Assembly (NCBI RefSeq): GCF_002979555.1
Contig: NZ_PCOZ01000004.1
Coordinates: 1 to 64,000, forward strand
Reading direction: 5' to 3'
Source: Pseudomonas sp. MYb60
GTDB lineage: Bacteria > Pseudomonadota > Gammaproteobacteria > Pseudomonadales > Pseudomonadaceae
Length of the DNA stretch: 64,000 nt
The notes under the pieces are model-generated. The model searched no databases and was not told the DNA's origin. It saw nothing but the letters and a program-made list of their open reading frames with translations. Positions 29,212-39,511 of this stretch are shown piece after piece. The translations under genes and the position numbers were made by a program. How positions within the stretch are numbered: position 1 is the first letter of the stretch; every line of letters starts with the position of its first letter.

Positions 29212-31116
29212 TCAAACCGACAGTTCAACCAACAGCTTGTTCAGGCGGCGCACGTAGGCAGCCGGGTCCTTCAAGCTGTCACCGGAGGCCAGGGCCGCCT
29301 GATCGAAGAGGATGTGCGACAGGTCGCCAAAACGCTCTTCGCTCTGTTCGCCATCGAGTTTCTCGATCAGCGGGTGAGCCGGGTTGAATTCGAAGATCGG
29401 CTTGGAATCCGGCACTTTCTGGCCGCTGGCTTCCAGGATCTGACGCATCTGCATGCCCAGGTCCTGCTCGCCAATGGCCAGAATCGCCGGGGAGTCTGTC
29501 AGGCGGTGGGAAACCCGCACTTCGCTGACGGACTCGCCCAATGCCGTCTTGATCCGCTCCACCAGGCCTTCTTTGGCCTTGGCCACTTCTTCAGCGGCTT
29601 TCTTGTCTTCTTCGGAGTCCAGGTTACCCAGGTCCAGGTCACCACGGGCCACGTCGACAAAGGTCTTGCCGTCGAACTCGCTGAGGTAGCTCATGAGCCA
29701 CTCGTCGATACGGTCGGTCAGCAGCAGCACTTCGATGCCTTTCTTGCGGAAGACTTCCAGGTGCGGGCTGTTTTTGACCTGATCATAGGATTCGCCGGTC
29801 AGGTAGTAGATCTTGTCCTGACCTTCCTTGGCGCGTGCCAGGTACTCGGCCAGGGCCACCACTTGCTCGCCACCCTCGCCTTGAGTCGAGGCGAACCGCA
29901 GCAGGCCGGCGATTTTTTCCTTGTTGGCGAAATCTTCCGCCGGGCCTTCTTTCATGACCTGGCCGAAGTTTTTCCAGAAGCCCTTGTATTGCTCGGGCTC
30001 GTTCTTCGCCAGTTTTTCCAGCATGTCGAGGACGCGCTTGGTGAGCGCCGACTTCATGGAGTCGATGATCGGGTCTTTCTGCAGGATTTCCCGCGACACG
30101 TTCAACGACAGGTCGTTGGAGTCGACCACACCCTTGATGAACCGCAGGTACAGCGGCAGGAAGGATTCGGCCTGGTCCATCACGAACACGCGCTGCACAT
30201 AGAGCTTCAGGCCTTTCGGCGCTTCACGCTGGTACAGGTCGAATGGCGCACGGGCTGGCACGTAAAGCAACGACGTGTATTCCAGCTTGCCTTCGACCTT
30301 GTTATGGGTCCAGCTCAGCGGGTTTTCATAGTCGTGGGCGATGTGCTTGTAGAACTCCTGGTATTCCTCGTCCTTCACCTCGGTGCGTGGACGGGTCCAC
30401 AGGGCGCTGGCGCGGTTGACCACTTCCCATTCCAGGGCAGGTTTCTCCTCGCCTTCGGCAGCGGCCTGTTCTTTTGGCAGCTCGATCGGCAAAGCGATGT
30501 GGTCGGAGTATTTCTTGATGATGTTGCGCAGGCGGTAACCGTCGGCGAACTCATCTTCAGCGTCTTTCAGGTGCAACACGATGCGGGTGCCGCGGTCAGC
30601 CTTCTCGACGGTGGCGATTTCGAATTCGCCTTCGCCTTTGGACGACCAATGCACGCCTTCACTGGCGTCGACGCCGGCACGACGGCTGAATACTTCGACT
30701 TTGTCGGCAACGATGAAGGCCGAGTAGAAGCCCACGCCGAACTGGCCGATCAGGTGGGAATCTTTCTTCTGGTCGCCCGAAAGGTTTTTCATGAAGTCAG
30801 CCGTGCCGGATTTGGCGATGGTACCCAGGTGGGTAATCGCGTCTTCGCGGCTCATGCCGATGCCGTTGTCTTCGAGGGTGACGGTCTTGGCGTCCTTGTC
30901 GAAGCTCACACGGATCTTCAGTTCGGCGCCACCTTCCAGCAACTCAGGCTTGGACAGGGCTTCGAAACGTAACTTGTCGACAGCGTCAGAGGCGTTCGAG
31001 ATCAATTCGCGAAGGAAAATTTCCTTGTTGGAATACAGCGAATGGATCATGAGGTGCAGCAGTTGCTTCACCTCGGTCTGGAAGCCCAGGGTTTCCTTTT
31101 GAGTTTCCACACTCAT
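29212..31116 (-). CDS. htpG: molecular chaperone HtpG (Hsp90)
   Basis: 634 residues from ATG 31116 ([20 protein letters not shown]). HtpG is the bacterial Hsp90, an ATP-driven dimeric chaperone in the cytosol. The N-terminal GHKL ATPase has the family signature [24 protein letters not shown] and [11 protein letters not shown]; the middle and C-terminal dimerisation domains follow. Length is normal. A strong terminator follows. The long opposite-strand open frame across it is a by-product of GC-rich coding. Confidence 0.97.
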   Translation of the reverse strand: MSVETQKETLGFQTEVKQLLHLMIHSLYSNKEIFLRELISNASDAVDKLRFEALSKPELLEGGAELKIRVSFDKDAKTVTLEDNGIGMSREDAITHLGTIAKSGTADFMKNLSGDQKKDSHLIGQFGVGFYSAFIVADKVEVFSRRAGVDASEGVHWSSKGEGEFEIATVEKADRGTRIVLHLKDAEDEFADGYRLRNIIKKYSDHIALPIELPKEQAAAEGEEKPALEWEVVNRASALWTRPRTEVKDEEYQEFYKHIAHDYENPLSWTHNKVEGKLEYTSLLYVPARAPFDLYQREAPKGLKLYVQRVFVMDQAESFLPLYLRFIKGVVDSNDLSLNVSREILQKDPIIDSMKSALTKRVLDMLEKLAKNEPEQYKGFWKNFGQVMKEGPAEDFANKEKIAGLLRFASTQGEGGEQVVALAEYLARAKEGQDKIYYLTGESYDQVKNSPHLEVFRKKGIEVLLLTDRIDEWLMSYLSEFDGKTFVDVARGDLDLGNLDSEEDKKAAEEVAKAKEGLVERIKTALGESVSEVRVSHRLTDSPAILAIGEQDLGMQMRQILEASGQKVPDSKPIFEFNPAHPLIEKLDGEQSEERFGDLSHILFDQAALASGDSLKDPAAYVRRLNKLLVELSV

Positions 31117-31204
31117 GGTCATCAAACTCCAATTGGATGGCAGTGGCCGCACCCAGAGGGTTGGCGGCGGGTTGTCATCAGAGTTGGGGGCTAAGACCAG
31201 GATT

Positions 31205-31657
31205 TCAAGGGTGGCCTGGCTCCTCGATTTTGAAATGTGCACGGGCGGTGGCGATGGGTTCAGCGGCAGTGCTCTGCCACGCGGTTATCGCCACATTCGC
31301 CACACGCCGACCCTGGCGCCACACTAGGCATTGGGCGTAGGTGTCGCGAAACTGGCCGGCGCGCAGGTAATCCAGGGAAAAATCGATGATCTTCGGCAGG
31401 CCCGGCGCGCCGGTAGATACCAGCAGGTGCAACGCTGCCGCAAGCTCCATGAAGCCGGCAATCACCCCGCCGTGGAGCGCTGGCAATATCGGGTTACCAA
31501 TATTGTCGCGGCTGGCCGGCAGACGAAACAGCAGCTCATCCCCTTGGCGGGTGCATTCGATACCGATCAACCGGGCGTAGGGAATCTGCTCGAGCAACAG
31601 GCCGTAATTGCCGCGCGCGTGAGCTTGTTCCAGGCGAGTCCTGAATCGGTGCGTCAT
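31205..31657 (-). CDS. hotdog thioesterase (PaaI family), second of a pair
   Basis: 150 residues, one hotdog domain, with [18 protein letters not shown] as the HGG-to-helix region (Glu on the helix) and [18 protein letters not shown] as the core strand. Its start overlaps the stop of the other thioesterase by four bases. Related pairs could form a mixed oligomer, since hotdog enzymes work as dimers or tetramers. Substrate is probably an acyl-CoA; no pathway context is given by the neighbours. Confidence 0.88.
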   Translation of the reverse strand: MTHRFRTRLEQAHARGNYGLLLEQIPYARLIGIECTRQGDELLFRLPASRDNIGNPILPALHGGVIAGFMELAAALHLLVSTGAPGLPKIIDFSLDYLRAGQFRDTYAQCLVWRQGRRVANVAITAWQSTAAEPIATARAHFKIEEPGHP

Positions 31658-32130
31658 GCCTGGACTCCCTTGATCGCGCTGGCCATGCCCTGGGTACCCT
31701 TGAGCAGCTTGCCCATGCGCATGAATGTGCCCACTGCATGGGCAATGGGTTGTTCAGGATCCTCTTGATAAGCGAAGCCGCGGGTGAAGATCACGTCGGC
31801 GGTCACGCGGTAGCACTGGGCGAAGCCAAACACTGGTTTATGCGGCTCGGCGGGATGCATGTAGTCAATGCGCAGGTCCAGGGTCGGGCACACCTCGAAC
31901 TCTGGCAACACGCACAGGGTGGCCATGCCGCAGGCGGTGTCCATCAGGGAGGTCAAGGCGCCTCCGTGGATAACGCCGGTCCTGGGGTCGCCCACCAGGT
32001 GCGCAGCGTAAGGCATGATCAGCGTGATGCCCTGCTCATTCGCATCCTGCGCGGCAATGCCCAGCACCTGACAATGGCGCAACGCCGACACAAATCGTTT
32101 GGCACGCTCTAACAAGGGGTTTTCGGTCAT
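31654..32130 (-). CDS. hotdog thioesterase (PaaI family), first of a pair
   Basis: 158 residues from ATG 32130 (MTENPLLERAKRF), with a GGA just upstream; the frame is open to 32181. HGGALTSLMDTACGMATL contains the HGG turn and the helix Asp that replaces Glu in PaaI-type enzymes; DLRIDYMHPA is the core strand. The different acidic residue from its partner suggests that the two enzymes are not simple duplicates. Cytoplasmic. Confidence 0.88.
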   Translation of the reverse strand: MTENPLLERAKRFVSALRHCQVLGIAAQDANEQGITLIMPYAAHLVGDPRTGVIHGGALTSLMDTACGMATLCVLPEFEVCPTLDLRIDYMHPAEPHKPVFGFAQCYRVTADVIFTRGFAYQEDPEQPIAHAVGTFMRMGKLLKGTQGMASAIKGVQA

Positions 32131-32288
32131 TCGTTCCAGACTCTTATTAGTGTTGTTCTGCAGTTGAAGGGGTACCCGCAAAAGTTCCGATTACGGACCA
32201 ATTAATATATCTACTGAATAAAAGGAACTAATGCCGAACGGCCATGCTCGAAAGGCCAGTAGATATCTTCAATAAGGAGAAACACCCC

Positions 32289-32540
32289 ATGCGCAAGACT
32301 TTAGCTATTTCCATGATGCTGGCCGCTACCCTGGGTCTCGCTGCCTGCGACAAAAAATCCGAAGACAAAGCACAGGATGCCGCCGCGCACTCTGAGCAAG
32401 CTCAGCAAGATATGGCGAAGGCTCAGGATAAAGTGAACGACGCTGCAAAAGAAAACGCCGAAGCAGCCAAAGCTCAGGCTGAATCGAACGCAGCCGCCGC
32501 AAAAGAAGCAGCACCAGCGACTCCAGCCACCGGTTCTTGA
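32289..32540 (+). CDS. small alanine-rich lipoprotein
   Basis: 83 residues from ATG 32289 with AAGGAG 9 bases upstream, a strong site. A lipoprotein signal peptide ends in LGLAAC, making Cys20 the lipidated residue; Asp at +2 could favour inner-membrane retention by the Lol rule. The mature part is almost entirely Ala, Lys, Glu, Gln and Asp with heptad-like spacing (AHSEQAQQDMAKAQDKVNDA), predicting one long helix or coiled coil. It has the size and shape of the OprI/Lpp class without clear sequence identity. It is single and ends in a terminator, typical of an abundant short transcript. Confidence 0.85.
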   Translation: MRKTLAISMMLAATLGLAACDKKSEDKAQDAAAHSEQAQQDMAKAQDKVNDAAKENAEAAKAQAESNAAAAKEAAPATPATGS

Positions 32541-32573
32541 GACCGCGGTTTGAAATAGCTTGGCTGCAAAAAG

Positions 32574-32602
32574 AAAGCCCGCTTAGATAGCGGGCTTTTT
32601 TT
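32574..32602 (+). terminator. intrinsic terminator after the small lipoprotein gene
   Basis: AAAGCCCGC pairs with GCGGGCTTT around TTAGATA, followed by a run of T. It starts 34 bases after the stop. Confidence 0.92.
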
Positions 32603-32720
32603 GTCATGTCGATTTTCGCAAGTTTAACAAGTTAATCGTTTCCGCTGTCGGCATCGGCGTGTCGAACTCTGTCGCTTGTTCGATGCTAGCCTCTGCAAAA
32701 AGACACTGCCAGTCGCCCAT

Positions 32721-32754
32721 AAAAAATGCCCCGTATCGATTGATACGGGGCATT
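32721..32754 (-). terminator. intrinsic terminator after brnQ
   Basis: ATGCCCCGTATC pairs with GATACGGGGCAT around GATT. On the minus strand it is followed by TTTTTT, so it ends transcription 23 bases past the brnQ stop. Confidence 0.92.
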
Positions 32755-32776
32755 TCGGTGTAGCGCGCAAACGCCG

Positions 32777-34090
32777 TTACGCGATCGCTTCGCTGCGCTT
32801 GCCGAGCATGCGGTCAATCACCACCGCCACCACCAGCACCATCACCGACGGCACCAGCCAGGCCAGGCCTTGCTCGCTCAGCGGCAGGTTGGCCAACTGG
32901 GCCGGCAACCAGTCTGCCAGGCCTGCGCCCTTGAGCGCGTCGATGCTGCCAAAGATGAACGACACCAGCATCACCGGGCCAACGATGCGGCCCTGTTCCT
33001 GCCAGAAGTCTTTGCAGAAGCTCAAGGCCACCAGCACGATGCAGGGCGGGTAGATGGCCGTCAGCACCGGGATCGAGAACGCGATCAACTTGGTCAGGCC
33101 CAGGTTGGACACGAACAGCGAGAACAACGCCAGGATCACGACCAGGGTCTTGTAGGACAGCGGCAGGACTTTACTGAAGTACTCCGCGCAGGCGCAGGTC
33201 AGGCCCACGGCGGTGACCAGGCACGCCAGCGAGATGAGTACCGCCAGGAAGCCGCTGCCCAGGGAACCGAAGGTGTGTTGCACATAGGCGTGCAACACGG
33301 CCGCACCGTTGCTGGCACCGGCCGCTACAGCGTGGCTGCCAGAACCCAGACGGAACAGGCTGACGTACACCAGGGCGAGGCCGACGCCAGCGATGAGGCC
33401 GGCAATAATCGCATAGCGGGTAATCAGCTTTGGCGAGTCGACACCACGGGAGCGGATCGCGTTGACGATCACAATGCCGAACACCAGGGCGCCCAGGGTA
33501 TCCATGGTCAGGTAGCCATTGATAAAGCCCTGGGAGAACGGCGCAGCAACGTATTCCGGCGTGCCAACGCCCACTTCACCGGCCGGCAAGGCAAACGCGG
33601 CAATACCGAGGATGGCCAGCGCGATGATCTTCAGCGGTGCAAGGAAGCGACCTACGGTGTCGAGCAGTCGACCTGGGTACAGGGAAACGAAGAACACCAC
33701 GAGGAAGTACACCGAGCTGTAGAGGAACAGCGCCAGCGGGCTTTCGCCGGTCAGCGGCGCCAGGCCGACTTCAAAGGATACGGTCGCGGTACGCGGGGTG
33801 GCGAACAGCGGCCCTACCGCCAGATACGCCGCCGCCGCCAGCAGGCCACCGGCGATCTTGCCAATCGGGCTGCTCAACGCGTCCATACCGCCGCCGACCT
33901 TGGCCAGGGCGATCACGGTGACCACCGGCAAACCCACTGCGGTGATCAAGAAACCCAGCGCTGCCATCCAGACGTGCGGCCCGGACTGTAAACCAACGAT
34001 AGGCGGGAAGATGATGTTGCCGGCGCCCACGAACAGGGCAAAGGTCATAAAGCCCAACGCCAGGATATCCTGGCTTTTCAACACTTTCAT
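32777..34090 (-). CDS. brnQ: branched-chain amino acid transport system II carrier protein
   Basis: 437 residues from ATG 34090 ([20 protein letters not shown]), the normal start for the family; the longer open frame upstream is not supported. BrnQ is a sodium-coupled symporter for leucine, isoleucine and valine, with 12 membrane helices. [18 protein letters not shown] is the conserved ion and substrate site in helix 1, and [10 protein letters not shown] lies after helix 3. Single gene with its own terminator. The region upstream is described separately. Confidence 0.95.
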   Translation of the reverse strand: MKVLKSQDILALGFMTFALFVGAGNIIFPPIVGLQSGPHVWMAALGFLITAVGLPVVTVIALAKVGGGMDALSSPIGKIAGGLLAAAAYLAVGPLFATPRTATVSFEVGLAPLTGESPLALFLYSSVYFLVVFFVSLYPGRLLDTVGRFLAPLKIIALAILGIAAFALPAGEVGVGTPEYVAAPFSQGFINGYLTMDTLGALVFGIVIVNAIRSRGVDSPKLITRYAIIAGLIAGVGLALVYVSLFRLGSGSHAVAAGASNGAAVLHAYVQHTFGSLGSGFLAVLISLACLVTAVGLTCACAEYFSKVLPLSYKTLVVILALFSLFVSNLGLTKLIAFSIPVLTAIYPPCIVLVALSFCKDFWQEQGRIVGPVMLVSFIFGSIDALKGAGLADWLPAQLANLPLSEQGLAWLVPSVMVLVVAVVIDRMLGKRSEAIA

Positions 34091-34333
34091 TTCGGGAAAT
34101 ACCACACTACTGAATCGGAATTTAGAGAGGGATTCCCTGTGGATGAGGGAACTACTGCCGGCCCTGATGGGGGCCGACCGGTCTTGCGCGGAGCTTCCTT
34201 TTGGGAGGCGCACGCATAAAGAGGCGGCTAGGGTACAGAAATTGGCCGACAAACGCACTGTTGCGGGGCGCACTGTCCGATAAGCGACATTTGAATGTCG
34301 CGTTTTCATACTAAAGCTGACAATGAGGATAAA

Positions 34334-34361
34334 TGTGGGAGGGGGCTTGCCCCCTCCCACA
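34334..34361. repeat. perfect REP hairpin (collapsed REPIN)
   Basis: TGTGGGAGGGGG (34334-34345) and CCCCCTCCCACA (34350-34361) form a perfect 12-bp stem with a CTTG loop. Other pairs in this window are separated by 24 to 101 bases. Here the two arms are fused, as if the spacer and the inner parts of both REPs had been deleted. Confidence 0.88.
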
Positions 34362-34407
34362 GTTGAGCTGTGTTTGATTCAACTTTTATACAAACCCAGA
34401 ATGCACA

Positions 34408-34430
34408 AAGGCCACCCGAAGGTGGCCTTT
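34408..34430 (-). terminator. terminator of the sdh-suc operon
   Basis: AAAGGCCACC pairs with GGTGGCCTTT around CGAA, about 30 bases past the sucD stop. It is the only clear intrinsic terminator found after the sdhC promoter on the minus strand, so it likely ends the long TCA transcript. Confidence 0.85.
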
Positions 34431-34460
34431 GCCTGGTAAAGCGTCAGTTAAGCGCGAGGC

Positions 34461-35342
34461 TTACTTGACAGCCCAACCGGTCAGCTCGGCCAGGGCCTTG
34501 CCGATGTCTGCCAGCGAACGCACGGTTTTAACACCGGCGTCTTGCAGTGCAGCGAATTTCTCGTCTGCAGTGCCTTTGCCGCCAGAGATGATTGCGCCCG
34601 CATGGCCCATGCGCTTGCCAGCAGGGGCAGTCACACCAGCGATGTAGGAAACAACCGGCTTGGTCACGTGTGCCTTGATGTAGGCAGCCGCTTCTTCTTC
34701 AGCCGAACCGCCGATCTCACCGATCATCACGATCGCTTCGGTCTTCGGGTCTTCCTGGAACAGCTTCAGGATGTCGATGAAGTTGGAGCCTGGGATCGGG
34801 TCACCGCCGATGCCGACGCAAGTCGACTGACCGAAACCGGCGTCAGTGGTCTGCTTCACAGCTTCGTAGGTCAGGGTGCCGGAACGGGAAACGATACCGA
34901 CTTTACCTGGCAAGTGAATGTGACCTGGCATGATGCCGATCTTGCATTCGCCTGGGGTGATCACGCCTGGGCAGTTAGGGCCGATCAGGGTAACACCCAG
35001 CTCGTCGCACTTAACTTTAGCGTCCAGCATGTCCAGGGTAGGAATGCCTTCGGTGATGCACACGATCAGCTTGATGCCGCCGAATGCTGCTTCCAGGATC
35101 GAATCTTTGCAGAAAGGAGCCGGTACGTAGATCACGCTGGCGGTAGCGCCAGTTTGAGCAACAGCGTCTTTCACGGTGTTGAACACTGGCAGGCCCAGGT
35201 GCTCGGTGCCGCCTTTGCCTGGAGTCACGCCGCCAACCATCTTGGTGCCGTACTCGATGGCTTGCTGGGTGTGGAAACTACCTTGCGAACCGGTAATACC
35301 CTGGCAGATAACTTTGGTGTCTTTATTGATCAGGACGCTCAT
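34461..35342 (-). CDS. sucD: succinyl-CoA synthetase alpha subunit
   Basis: 293 residues. With SucC it converts succinyl-CoA to succinate while making ATP or GTP. The CoA-binding Rossmann domain is at the N terminus ([12 protein letters not shown]), and the phosphorylated histidine is His247 in [12 protein letters not shown]. Its ATG shares one base with the sucC stop, so the subunits are translationally coupled. Last gene of the operon. Confidence 0.98.
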   Translation of the reverse strand: MSVLINKDTKVICQGITGSQGSFHTQQAIEYGTKMVGGVTPGKGGTEHLGLPVFNTVKDAVAQTGATASVIYVPAPFCKDSILEAAFGGIKLIVCITEGIPTLDMLDAKVKCDELGVTLIGPNCPGVITPGECKIGIMPGHIHLPGKVGIVSRSGTLTYEAVKQTTDAGFGQSTCVGIGGDPIPGSNFIDILKLFQEDPKTEAIVMIGEIGGSAEEEAAAYIKAHVTKPVVSYIAGVTAPAGKRMGHAGAIISGGKGTADEKFAALQDAGVKTVRSLADIGKALAELTGWAVK

Positions 35343-36508
35343 TACTTGCCCTCCGCAGCTTTGACAACTTGTTGAGCAGCGTCGGTCAGGCTGGTAGCCG
35401 CGATGATGTTCAAACCGCTTTCTGCCAGTACTTTAGCGCCCAGTTCAGCGTTGTTACCTTCAAGGCGAACAACAACCGGGATTTTAACGCCGACTTCTTT
35501 CACTGCACCGATGATGCCTTCGGCAATCATGTCGCAACGAACGATGCCGCCGAAGATGTTGACCAGTACTGCAGCGACGTTGGAGTCGGACAGGATGATC
35601 TTGAACGCTTCGGTTACGCGTTCCTTGGTAGCACCACCGCCTACGTCGAGGAAGTTGGCTGGTTTGCCGCCATGCAGGTTGACGATGTCCATGGTACCCA
35701 TGGCCAGGCCAGCACCGTTGACCATGCAACCGATGTTACCTTCCAGGGCTACGTAGTTCAGTTCGAACTTGGCAGCGTGCGCTTCGCGCGGATCGTCTTG
35801 CGACGGATCGTGGAAAGTCTTCAGCTTAGGCTGACGGTACATGGCGTTGGCGTCGATGTTGATCTTGGCGTCCAGGCAGTGCAGATCGCCGTCAGCCTTG
35901 ATCACCAGCGGGTTCACTTCCAGCAGGGCCAGATCGTGATCCTGGAACAGTTTGGCCAAACCTACGAAGATCTTGGCGAACTGGGCAACTTGCTTGCCTT
36001 CCAGGCCCAGCTGGAAAGCCAGCTCGCGACCCTGGAATGGCTGAGCGCCAACCAGTGGATCGATAGTGGCTTTCAGAATTTTTTCTGGGGTTTCGTGTGC
36101 GATCTTCTCGATGTCCACGCCACCTTCGGTGGAAGCCATGAACACGATGCGACGGCTCGAACGGTCAACGACAGCGCCCAGGTACAGCTCTTTAGCGATA
36201 TCAGTGCACGATTCAACCAGGATCTTGGTGACTGGCTGGCCATTGGCATCAGTCTGGTAAGTCACCAGACGCTTGCCCAGCCACTGCTGTGCGAAGGCCT
36301 TGGCGTCTTCTTTGCTGCGAACCAGCTTAACGCCGCCCGCTTTACCGCGACCACCAGCGTGGACCTGGGCTTTGACAACCCATTCGGTACCACCGATTTT
36401 GTCGCAAGCTTCTGCTGCTGCTTCCGGGGTGTCTACTGCGTAGCCCTTGGATACTGGCAGGCCGTATTCAGCGAACAGCTGCTTACCCTGATACTCGTGA
36501 AGATTCAT
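35342..36508 (-). CDS. sucC: succinyl-CoA synthetase beta subunit
   Basis: 388 residues from ATG 36508 ([16 protein letters not shown]), the exact length known for the family. It has the ATP-grasp fold ([25 protein letters not shown]) and the succinate and subunit-contact region [13 protein letters not shown] near the C terminus. It follows lpdG after 203 bases and precedes sucD. Confidence 0.98.
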   Translation of the reverse strand: MNLHEYQGKQLFAEYGLPVSKGYAVDTPEAAAEACDKIGGTEWVVKAQVHAGGRGKAGGVKLVRSKEDAKAFAQQWLGKRLVTYQTDANGQPVTKILVESCTDIAKELYLGAVVDRSSRRIVFMASTEGGVDIEKIAHETPEKILKATIDPLVGAQPFQGRELAFQLGLEGKQVAQFAKIFVGLAKLFQDHDLALLEVNPLVIKADGDLHCLDAKINIDANAMYRQPKLKTFHDPSQDDPREAHAAKFELNYVALEGNIGCMVNGAGLAMGTMDIVNLHGGKPANFLDVGGGATKERVTEAFKIILSDSNVAAVLVNIFGGIVRCDMIAEGIIGAVKEVGVKIPVVVRLEGNNAELGAKVLAESGLNIIAATSLTDAAQQVVKAAEGK

Positions 36509-36711
36509 GCTTTTTACCGTCTTCGTTAGGTACTGCGCATTCGGCGCTGCGCTCATTATGAGTGCCGCGCCACCTGTGACTGCTGCTTGCACAACCTGCG
36601 GGGCTTAAGCCCGTAAGACTGTGCAAGACTGCGTCCAGCGGATATTCCGCGGTGAGTCTTGCTCGCAAGGCTCACGACGGGCAACTCCGCCGTGGTTTCT
36701 TATTATCTCGC

Positions 36712-38208
<1,497 letters not shown>

Positions 38209-38246
38209 TTATGGGCGGCCTGACACAGAGCCTGCAGCTGCTTCTA

Positions 38247-39467
38247 TCAGATATCCAGCAGCAGACGAGCCGGGTCTTCCAGCAGGTTCTTGATGGTCAC
38301 CAGGAAAGTCACGGCTTCTTTACCATCGATCAGGCGGTGATCGTAAGACAGTGCCAGGTACATCATTGGGCGGATCACGACTTGGCCGTTGATGGCCATC
38401 GGACGCTGGATGATGTTGTGCATGCCCAGGATCGCAGCTTGCGGTGGGTTGACGATCGGCGTCGACATCATCGAACCGAAGGTACCACCGTTGGTGATGG
38501 TGAAGGTACCGCCGGTCATCTCGTCGATGGTCAGCTTGCCGTCACGGGCTTTCTTGCCGAAGCCGGCGATGCCGCCTTCGATTTCAGCCAGGCTCATGTG
38601 CTCGGCGTTACGCAGAACCGGTACCACCAGGCCACGGTCGCTGGACACGGCAACGCCGACGTCTGCGTAGCCATGGTAAACGATGTCGTTGCCGTCGATG
38701 GAAGCGTTGACGGCCGGGAAGCGTTTCAGCGCTTCGGTAGCCGCTTTCACGAAGAACGACATGAAGCCCAGGCGCACGCCATTGTGGGACTTCTCGAACA
38801 GATCCTTGTACTTCGAACGCAGGGCCATGACTTCGGTCATGTCGACTTCGTTGAAGGTGGTCAGCATCGCCATGTTCGACTGGGCTTCAACCAGACGCTT
38901 GGCCACGGTGGCACGTACACGGGTCATCGGTACGCGCTTCTCGGTGCGGTCGCCAGCAGCGAACACCGGGGCAGCGGCAGCCGGGGCAGCAGCCTTGGCA
39001 GGTGCAGCCGCTGGCGCGTTTTTCTTGGCTTCAACAGCAGCAACCACGTCTTCCTTGGTCACGCGGCCATCTTTGCCGGTGCCTTTGATGGACGCCAGGT
39101 TGATGCCGTTTTCTTCAGCCAACTGACGCGCAGCCGGAGCAGCGATCGGGTCTTCAGCGCCCGCAGCCGGGGCGGCAGCAGGAGCCGAAGCAGCCGGTGC
39201 AGCAGCGGCAGGAGCAGCGGCAGCAGCGCTGCCCTCTTCGATCGAACCCAGTACCTGGTTCGACAGGACGGTAGCGCCCTCTTCAGCCACGATTGCGCCC
39301 AGTACGCCGTCAGCCTCGGCCAACACTTCCAGAACGACTTTGTCGGTCTCGATGTCGACGATCAGGTCGTCACGCTTTACAGCGTCGCCTGGTTTCTTGT
39401 GCCAGGTGGCAACGGTGCCATCGGCAACCGATTCCGGGAATGACGGGGCTTTGATTTCGATAGCCAT
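38247..39467 (-). CDS. sucB: 2-oxoglutarate dehydrogenase E2, dihydrolipoyl succinyltransferase
   Basis: 406 residues. One N-terminal lipoyl domain (lipoylated Lys43 in ETDKVVLEV), an alanine-proline-rich linker (about 80-115), an E3-binding domain ([21 protein letters not shown]) and the catalytic acyltransferase core with His377 in [11 protein letters not shown]. It forms the 24-mer core of the complex and moves succinyl from E1 to CoA. It lies between sucA and lpdG. Confidence 0.98.
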   Translation of the reverse strand: MAIEIKAPSFPESVADGTVATWHKKPGDAVKRDDLIVDIETDKVVLEVLAEADGVLGAIVAEEGATVLSNQVLGSIEEGSAAAAAPAAAAPAASAPAAAPAAGAEDPIAAPAARQLAEENGINLASIKGTGKDGRVTKEDVVAAVEAKKNAPAAAPAKAAAPAAAAPVFAAGDRTEKRVPMTRVRATVAKRLVEAQSNMAMLTTFNEVDMTEVMALRSKYKDLFEKSHNGVRLGFMSFFVKAATEALKRFPAVNASIDGNDIVYHGYADVGVAVSSDRGLVVPVLRNAEHMSLAEIEGGIAGFGKKARDGKLTIDEMTGGTFTITNGGTFGSMMSTPIVNPPQAAILGMHNIIQRPMAINGQVVIRPMMYLALSYDHRLIDGKEAVTFLVTIKNLLEDPARLLLDI

Positions 39468-39511
39468 TATCTGTGGGTCCTTAAAATTCGGTTTCAGTCA
39501 GCGCGAAGGCG

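Larger units (their letters stand above)
34091..34460. other. brnQ upstream region, collapsed REPIN and sucD terminator
   Basis: This gap between the brnQ start and the sucD stop, both on the minus strand, holds the REP hairpin at 34334-34361 and the sucD terminator at 34408-34430. The 240 bases next to brnQ should contain its promoter and any leucine-responsive control, but I could not pick a convincing hexamer pair. No small gene with a ribosome-binding site was seen. Confidence 0.6.

Noticed and set aside
29059..30972. 637-codon open frame on the plus strand opposite htpG
   Set aside because: It lies wholly antisense to an intact, well-known chaperone gene; long antisense frames are expected in GC-rich Pseudomonas coding DNA, and the translation has no recognisable domain.
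36601..36612. GGGCTTAAGCCC palindrome between lpdG and sucC
   Set aside because: Only 12 bases, no T tract and no loop; too little to call an operator or terminator.
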